A stretch of DNA of 12,670 bases. It comes from CBFHWY01 sp965659675. GTDB taxonomy: Bacteria > Bacteroidota > Bacteroidia > Flavobacteriales_G > Salibacteraceae. Under the pieces are notes generated by a model, which ran no database searches, had not been told where the DNA came from, and saw only the letters and a program-made list of their open reading frames with translations. A program made the position numbers and the translations under genes. This document shows positions 8,469 through 12,670 of this stretch, piece by piece (position 1 is the first letter of the stretch; each line of letters begins with the position of its first letter). The DNA is taken from the NCBI GenBank assembly GCA_965659675.1, contig CBFHWY010000075.1, positions 1-12,670 on the forward strand. The letters run 5' to 3'.

Positions 8469-9272
8469 ATGAGCGGAGTATTCATTGGACTACTGATCAG
8501 CGGAAGCGTCATTGCCCTTGTTTTTTTAGGGCTTGTTGTGCTTTTTTTCAATCAGGAGAAATTGATCTTTCGTCCAGAGAGAATTCCCTCCGACTACCAG
8601 TTCGAATTTAAGCATCAGTACGAAGAGTTCTTTTTTGAGCCCAAAAGAGGGATCAAGCTGAATGCGGTGCTCTTTAAATCGAAGGAGTCAAAAGGTTTAG
8701 TGCTCTATTTTCATGGACATCGTGGCAGTATAGCCTCCTGGGGTTATGTGGCAGATGATATCATCGAAAATGGCTGGGATTGTTTGGTTTACGATTACCG
8801 CTCTTATGGAAAGAGTAATGGTAAGATCATCTCAGAGCAGAGTTTGCACAAAGATGCCCAGTTTATCTATGATGTGATGAAAGAGCGATATCACAAAAAA
8901 GAGATCATCATCTTCGGTCAGAGTTTGGGTTCTGGCATTGCCTCAAAGCTTGCCATAGAGAATCCGTGCAAAGCCCTGGTATTGGTCACTCCCTATTTCA
9001 ACTTTACGGATGTTGTTCGCTTCCACTACCCTTTCTTACCCGTTCGCTTTTTACTTAAATATAAACTCACCACCAATAAATTTCTGTCAAAGGTCAATGC
9101 ACCAATTTACCTTATCCATGGTACCAAAGATGAATTGATCCAATACGAAAGCAGCATTCGTTTAACCGGACTTTCTGATAAGGTAAGCATGACCACCATC
9201 AACGGTGGCTTACACGGTAATCTCCAGGAGTTTGATGAGTATAAAGAGACCTTAAAGGATATTCTCAGCTAG
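8469..9272 (+). CDS. Membrane-anchored alpha/beta hydrolase (ABHD/BEM46-like)
   Basis: This 267-residue protein has an N-terminal hydrophobic segment at about residues 3-29 (GLLISGSVIALVFLGLVVLFF) that reads as a signal anchor, followed by QEKLIFRPERIP, typical of membrane-tethered hydrolases of the BEM46/ABHD13 type. The alpha/beta-hydrolase features are in order: an oxyanion-region motif YFHGHRGS, nucleophile elbow GQSLGSG with Ser152, catalytic Asp221 in HGTKDELI, and His249 in GGLHGNL. The expected substrate class is an ester or thioester, but the sequence does not say which. The ATG at 8469 lies 17 bases after the stop of the OmpA-like gene, so it may be co-transcribed with the T9SS cluster, though nothing shows a functional link. 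Its TAG stop is shared, on the opposite strand, with that of the convergent aminopeptidase. Confidence 0.9.
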   Translation: MSGVFIGLLISGSVIALVFLGLVVLFFNQEKLIFRPERIPSDYQFEFKHQYEEFFFEPKRGIKLNAVLFKSKESKGLVLYFHGHRGSIASWGYVADDIIENGWDCLVYDYRSYGKSNGKIISEQSLHKDAQFIYDVMKERYHKKEIIIFGQSLGSGIASKLAIENPCKALVLVTPYFNFTDVVRFHYPFLPVRFLLKYKLTTNKFLSKVNAPIYLIHGTKDELIQYESSIRLTGLSDKVSMTTINGGLHGNLQEFDEYKETLKDILS

Positions 9273-11701
9273 AGCAATTTCTCAACCTTCTTTCTTTGCC
9301 AGTCGAACTGATAGTTGTGGCGTTGATGCCAAAATCTGATCTCCTTTTTCCAACGTAGTTTTGCGTTGAAATTCTTCAGCACTGCAGCAGCAGGCCTGCT
9401 CATTCTGGAGTTAGATGAGCCGATCATATCGGCCAGGTTATGGAAGAATTCTTCAGAGAAATGATCAAGCTTCTGAAGTGTTTGTGCAGCGCTAACCCGA
9501 GTCAGAAACTCAAATGAATTTGTTGTATAGTCCACTAACTCCATCAGGTGGTCATCAGAAGGCTGATTCACATAAGCAAGTTCAAGCCATTTGATGCGGA
9601 TATTCTTCGCTTTGATTCCCTCTTCATTGCTTGTTCTTTCCAGATACTCTGGACACTTTCCTGGAAAGCTGTTGCAAAGTCGATCCAATGCCAGGGCAAT
9701 ATTGTTGTAACTGGAATCAGCCAAGAACTTCTCTGCCGCATCCTGAAGGGTTTCTGGCAGACTTTCCTGCTTTGAGAGTGCCGCCCGACGCACACGGGCA
9801 TCTTTATCTTTCAATGCTGTTTCAAAAAGATCAAGAGACTCCCGATCATCTTTCAATTGTTCGAGGATCTCATTTTTGATGGCATGAAAGTTTTCCGAAT
9901 CGAAACGTTCCTTGAGAAAATCTCTCTTTTCAGCGGGAGCCAAATTTCGCATGGCATAGATCGCATCATATCTGTCGATCATGTGTTCAGCTTTCATGGC
10001 TTGTTTCTGAAGCATTTCCGGATCTTTAGGGAAGTCGAGCTTCTTCATCACATTTGAGCCTTTATCGAAAAGTGCAAAGGCCACCTGACGGTCAGATGGC
10101 AGCTCAAAACTGATGCGTTCAAATTGGTTTTCTACCCATCGGGTTTCACTGTACTTCTCTCCATTCTCAAAGACCACTTCAAACACAAAGGGCATTTTGA
10201 AATAGCCATTCACAAGAGAGGTCTCATGAACCTGCTCAACGGTATACTCGGCCATATGGCGACTGTCCTTTCTATAGGTCTTAAAATCTACTTTGAAGTG
10301 GGGTTCCCCACCTTGATGTACCCATTGTTTCCAGAACCAATTCAGGGACAAGCCTAGCTCATCGTGAAATGCGATCAACAGATCTTCTGAATCCACATTC
10401 TCAAATTGGTTTTCCTCTAAATAGCGCTTGATCCCGCGATTATAATCCTCTCTCCCAAGCACATATCGCAACATGTGCAGCACATGTGCGCCTTTTGGGT
10501 AATGTCTGACTGATCCTGCCTGACTGTGCGCTATTGGTCTGAAGTTCTTCTTTGATTCTTTCAATGCCGAACGCGTAGCACTTCTTAAGCCCCATTCATA
10601 GTGATCCTGACCAAATGCTTCTCTTTCATACATCATATTGTAAAAGGTGGCAAAACTCTCCTGAAGCCAATGATGTTTCGCTGTTCGAGCTGTCACAAGG
10701 TCTCCAAACCATTGGTGGGCCAGTTCATGCGCATTTACCCCGACATAGTTGCGGTCAAGGTATCCCCTTTCATCTACCATGAAGAAATCTCCAAAAAGCG
10801 TAGCGGAAGTATTTTCCATCGCTCCATACATAAAGTCTTGCACCGGAATTTGGGAATAGGAAGGCCATGCATAAGGTACCCCGATCTCATTCTCAAAGAA
10901 GTCGAACATCTCTTTGCTGTAACGATAGGTAGCCTCTACCCTATCTTCATGATCCGGATAGTACCAAAGGTTCAGTTTTTTACCCGATTCAGACTCCAGG
11001 GTCTTGATGCGATAATCCCCGACTCCAAGCATGATGAGATAGCTGGCATGAGGCTTTTCCATGATGTAATTCCAGCTTGTGTTTCCGTCTTTGCCCTTCT
11101 TTTTGGATTTTAATTCACCATTCGACAAGACCAGGTACTCACTCGGGAAATGAACTTTGATATCCGTGGTGATCTTGTCATTTGGTGTATCATAATGAGG
11201 GATCCAATGCCGGTTATCCGTTCCCTGGCCTTGCGTCCAGATCTGTTTTCTACTTCTTCCAGTTTGATCATTCCAACCGATGAAGTAGATTCCTTTTTTA
11301 GGAAATGCCTTATAGTCTATGTTCAACTCATACTCCTTATTCACTTCAAGCGGCTGCTCAAATCGAACAATAACACCCTGATCTGTTTGATCAAACTCAA
11401 GCTGCTTATCATTCATACTTGCTGAGCGGACCTCAATGCCTGGTCCGTCCAGAAATAATGTATCACAGCTTTGAAGCGGCACAAAGTGATGAGTCACTTT
11501 TCCATCTACCCTGCCTTGTTCAGGGGCAAACTTGAGTTCCAGGTCCATATGCAACATGTCCATCGGATGTTCTCTTGGCGCAGTTGCAGGATCAGTCAGA
11601 AAAGATTCAAATTCTTCCTGCGAAAGCAATTGTTGAGTAGAAAGTGAAAAGCAGAAAGTAAAAAGTAGAAAGGAGAAAGTAGAAAGGAGCTGCTCTTTCA
11701 T
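9269..11701 (-). CDS. M1-family zinc aminopeptidase, exported
   Basis: This 810-residue metallopeptidase should remove N-terminal amino acids from peptides, most likely in the periplasm or at the envelope. A signal peptide of about 28 residues precedes QEEFESF. An M1 N-terminal beta domain follows to about residue 230, and then the catalytic domain with the GAMEN exopeptidase motif at 293-297. The zinc site is HELAH at 325-329 (His325, catalytic Glu326, His329) with Glu348 exactly 18 residues further on. The probable transition-state tyrosine is Tyr401 in RHYPKGAHVLHMLR. The C-terminal third (about 560-790) is helical and HEAT-like (ARVRRAAL, RVSAAQTL). All catalytic residues are present, so the enzyme should be active. 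The coding sequence ends tail to tail with the hydrolase gene and has no room for a terminator outside it. Its signal-peptide codons are an imperfect 7-bp tandem repeat. The upstream 477 bases are the repeat-rich spacer before the nuclease gene. Confidence 0.95.
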   Translation of the reverse strand: MKEQLLSTFSFLLFTFCFSLSTQQLLSQEEFESFLTDPATAPREHPMDMLHMDLELKFAPEQGRVDGKVTHHFVPLQSCDTLFLDGPGIEVRSASMNDKQLEFDQTDQGVIVRFEQPLEVNKEYELNIDYKAFPKKGIYFIGWNDQTGRSRKQIWTQGQGTDNRHWIPHYDTPNDKITTDIKVHFPSEYLVLSNGELKSKKKGKDGNTSWNYIMEKPHASYLIMLGVGDYRIKTLESESGKKLNLWYYPDHEDRVEATYRYSKEMFDFFENEIGVPYAWPSYSQIPVQDFMYGAMENTSATLFGDFFMVDERGYLDRNYVGVNAHELAHQWFGDLVTARTAKHHWLQESFATFYNMMYEREAFGQDHYEWGLRSATRSALKESKKNFRPIAHSQAGSVRHYPKGAHVLHMLRYVLGREDYNRGIKRYLEENQFENVDSEDLLIAFHDELGLSLNWFWKQWVHQGGEPHFKVDFKTYRKDSRHMAEYTVEQVHETSLVNGYFKMPFVFEVVFENGEKYSETRWVENQFERISFELPSDRQVAFALFDKGSNVMKKLDFPKDPEMLQKQAMKAEHMIDRYDAIYAMRNLAPAEKRDFLKERFDSENFHAIKNEILEQLKDDRESLDLFETALKDKDARVRRAALSKQESLPETLQDAAEKFLADSSYNNIALALDRLCNSFPGKCPEYLERTSNEEGIKAKNIRIKWLELAYVNQPSDDHLMELVDYTTNSFEFLTRVSAAQTLQKLDHFSEEFFHNLADMIGSSNSRMSRPAAAVLKNFNAKLRWKKEIRFWHQRHNYQFDWQRKKVEKLL
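11636..11684. repeat. Seven-copy 7-bp tandem repeat inside the aminopeptidase signal-peptide codons
   Basis: On the plus strand the units read AGTAGAA, AGTGAAA, AGCAGAA, AGTAAAA, AGTAGAA, AGGAGAA, AGTAGAA, with a partial eighth (AGGAGCT, 11685-11691). The period is exactly 7, so three units encode seven residues, and the hydrophobic core shows matching heptads (STFSFLL, FTFCFSL). Because 7 is not a multiple of 3, gain or loss of one unit would shift the reading frame before the mature enzyme. Units are imperfect, which should lower the slippage rate. Confidence 0.85.
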
Positions 11702-11730
11702 GAATGTGATTTTGGGCGAAGATAATAAAG

Positions 11731-11754
11731 CTGTCTTCGGCTCCGCTCAGACAG
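11731..11754. repeat. Short imperfect palindrome at the left edge of the repeat array
   Basis: CTGTCT (11731-11736) and AGACAG (11749-11754) are perfect inverted arms around CGGCTCCGCTC-type sequence. The right arm is also the start of the first ~49-bp repeat. Read on the minus strand the element contains TGTCTGAGCGGAGCCG, differing at one base from the TGTCTGAGCGCAGCCG found in the right-hand array (12635-12650 has the same with C-to-T near its end). It resembles, from memory, the dispersed 'CTGAGCGGAGTCGAAG'-type palindromes seen in many Bacteroidota genomes. Confidence 0.6.
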
Positions 11755-12115
11755 CAGAATCTGATAGTGGTAGCTAAACATGCCAGCAAAATCGCTCAGA
11801 CAGCAGAATCTGATTATGGTAGCTAAACATGTCAACAAAATCGCTCAGACAGCAGAATCTGTTTGTGGCAGTTAAATACGCTTCCAACAAGTTCAGACAG
11901 CATATTCTGATTGGGGCAGTTAAATACGCATACAGCAAGCTCAGACAGCAGAATCTGATTGTGGTTGGTTAAACATGCTAACAAAATCGCTCAGACAGCA
12001 GAATCTGATAGTGGTAGCTAAACATGCCAGCAAAATCGCTCAGACAGCAGAATCTGATTGTGGTGGTTAAGTACGTTTACAGCAAGCTCAGACTGCAGTA
12101 GCTTATAGAGTTAGC
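11745..12115. repeat. Array of seven full plus one degenerate ~49-bp direct repeats
   Basis: This stretch fills most of the gene-free interval 11702-12178. Units start with GCTCAGACAGCAGAATCTG (or close variants) at 11745, 11794, 11843, 11891, 11939, 11989, 12038 and 12086, giving spacings of 49, 49, 48, 48, 50, 49 and 48. The first half is well conserved. The second half falls into two types, one ending in TAAACATGCCAGCAAAATC (units 1, 2, 6, and 5 in part) and one ending in TTAAATACGCATACAGCAA (units 3, 4, 7). Units 1 and 6 are identical over 49 bases. Unit 8 matches for about 30 bases with six differences. Uneven unit lengths and the absence of a long reading frame indicate non-coding DNA. 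The mutual similarity of all second halves rules out CRISPR spacers. Confidence 0.9.
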
Positions 12116-12120
12116 AAAGA

Positions 12121-12134
12121 GTATAATCTTATAC
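12121..12134. promoter_or_regulatory. Perfect inverted repeat upstream of the nuclease promoter (possible operator)
   Basis: GTATAA-TC-TTATAC is a perfect 6-base inverted repeat with a 2-base centre. It lies just downstream of the degenerate repeat and 10 bases before the putative -33 element of the GIY-YIG gene. AT-rich palindromes can occur by chance, so a regulator site is only a suggestion. Confidence 0.3.
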
Positions 12135-12144
12135 GCAAATCACT

Positions 12145-12174
12145 TTTGTTGGTCTAGCTAGAAACTTAAGTTTG
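12145..12174 (+). promoter_or_regulatory. Putative Bacteroidota sigma-ABfr-type promoter of the GIY-YIG gene
   Basis: TTTG at 12145-12148 and TAAGTTTG at 12167-12174 match the known Bacteroidota -33 (TTTG) and -7 (TAnnTTTG) elements with an 18-base spacer. The ATG begins only 4 bases after the -7 element, so transcription would start at or very near the start codon. A 10-base palindrome, TCTAGCTAGA, occupies 12153-12162 inside the spacer, where a bound protein would block polymerase. Confidence 0.5.
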
Positions 12175-12178
12175 ACCC

Positions 12179-12529
12179 ATGAGGGGCTATGTTTACATCT
12201 TAAGATGCGCGGATGGGTCTTTTTATACTGGAAGTACCAAGTACATTGTTACCAGGATAATGCAACATCAAAAAGGTAAAGGTGCGAATCATACAGCAAG
12301 CAGGTTACCCGTAAGCTTGGTTTACCTCGCCGAATTCAACAGCATCGCGAAGGCATTCAAAAGAGAAAAGCAAATACAGGGCTGGTCGAGAGTAAAGAAG
12401 AAAGCACTAATTAAAGGAGATTCAAATCGTTTGCATGACTTATCAGTTTGTCAAAACGAAAGTCACTACTCCAATTTTAAGAAAAGCCTGAAAGCGTCAA
12501 TAGGATCTGAGCATAGCACAAAGGTCTGA
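12179..12529 (+). CDS. Small GIY-YIG endonuclease domain protein
   Basis: The 116-residue protein is a near-complete single GIY-YIG domain of the small, stand-alone type. The two signature segments are YVYIL (residues 4-8, catalytic Tyr6) and YTGST (16-20). They are followed by Arg26, His30, and the metal-binding Glu63 in FKREKQIQGW, so the catalytic set looks complete. The start at ATG 12179 is required because the next Met (residue 28) lies beyond both signature motifs. Residues about 85-116 (LSVCQNESHY onward) form a polar tail. Stand-alone members of this family are presumed DNA nucleases, but most have no proven role. The gene has no co-directional neighbour. It sits alone between two tandem-repeat arrays that share an inverted 10-base core, which raises the possibility that it acts on such repeats. 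Its last codons contain TCTGAGC, a fragment of the same core. Confidence 0.9.
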   Translation: MRGYVYILRCADGSFYTGSTKYIVTRIMQHQKGKGANHTASRLPVSLVYLAEFNSIAKAFKREKQIQGWSRVKKKALIKGDSNRLHDLSVCQNESHYSNFKKSLKASIGSEHSTKV

Positions 12530-12577
12530 ACTAAGTCGATGGGTGACAAAGCATGAACATTGCCTGAATATAGTTCT

Positions 12578-12670
12578 GGTGTCTGGAGCAGCCGTGGTGT
12601 CTGGCGCAGCCGTGGTGTCTGAGCGCAACCGTGGTGTCTGAGCGCAGCCTTGGTGTCTGGCGCAGCCGTG
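12578..12670. repeat. 18/19-bp tandem repeat array, continuing past the right window edge
   Basis: Five complete units begin at 12578, 12596, 12614, 12633 and 12652, and a sixth begins at the last base. Two forms occur: the 18-base GGTGTCTGGCGCAGCCGT (units 2 and 5 identical, unit 1 with one change) and the 19-base GGTGTCTGAGCGCAGCCGT type (units 3 and 4, each with one change). The array is GC-rich relative to its surroundings. The longer form contains TGTCTGAGCG, the reverse complement of a 10-mer that recurs in the left-hand array. No coding potential is evident. The 48 bases between the nuclease stop and this array hold nothing I recognise. Confidence 0.88.

Noticed and set aside
10601..11113. 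170-codon open frame on the plus strand
   Set aside because: It lies antisense to the catalytic part of the M1 peptidase, including the HELAH region, and its translation shows no recognisable domain; it is a shadow of the real gene.
11731..11754. Palindrome as a rho-independent terminator
   Set aside because: It lies between two divergently transcribed starts, downstream of no gene, and has no following T-run in either direction.
11607..11789. 60-codon minus-strand frame overlapping the aminopeptidase start
   Set aside because: It starts with TTG inside the tandem repeat, and its Phe/Leu-rich end is only the out-of-frame reading of the 7-bp repeat.
11745..12115. Regularly spaced repeats as a CRISPR array
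   Set aside because: The parts between the conserved segments are themselves copies of two tail types rather than unique spacers, and no cas gene is present.

Overview
The window looks like a chromosomal segment from a member of the Bacteroidota. The evidence is a giant secreted protein ending in a type IX secretion system (T9SS) type B sorting domain, a PorP/SprF-family outer-membrane protein, a TPR/PD40/OmpA-like lipid-envelope protein, the lack of clear Shine-Dalgarno sites, and one good TTTG / TAnnTTTG promoter. Codon use and base composition look mixed, with no strong bias. I cannot place it below phylum level from sequence alone; a gliding or marine flavobacterium-like or saprospira-like organism would fit.

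Layout. Positions 1-598 (minus) hold the N-terminal part of a DUF819-family membrane protein that runs off the left edge. It is divergent from a tightly packed plus-strand cluster. That cluster begins with a 1581-residue secreted adhesin-like protein (705-5450, TTG start) and continues with a PorP/SprF-like protein (5447-6454, ATGA overlap) and a 665-residue TPR-PD40-OmpA-like protein (6454-8451, one-base overlap). An alpha/beta hydrolase with an N-terminal membrane anchor follows 17 bases later (8469-9272). A convergent M1-family zinc aminopeptidase (9269-11701, minus) shares its stop-codon palindrome with the hydrolase.

The right end is the unusual part. The aminopeptidase signal peptide is written in a 7-bp tandem repeat. 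Next comes a short palindrome and an array of seven full and one degenerate ~49-bp repeats (11745-12115). A small GIY-YIG endonuclease gene (12179-12529) follows, with a promoter so close to the ATG that the transcript may be leaderless. Last is a second, 18/19-bp tandem array (12578-12670) that runs off the right edge. The two arrays on either side of the nuclease gene share a 10-base core, TGTCTGAGCG, in opposite orientations.

How the genes work together. The first three plus-strand genes form a plausible T9SS surface-display module: a type B substrate, its cognate PorP/SprF outer-membrane partner, and a periplasmic or outer-membrane companion. Their translation is probably coupled. The hydrolase and the aminopeptidase look like ordinary envelope or periplasmic enzymes. 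The nuclease with its flanking repeats is the best candidate for an undescribed unit, possibly a REP-like, nuclease-associated repeat element, but this is inference from one locus.
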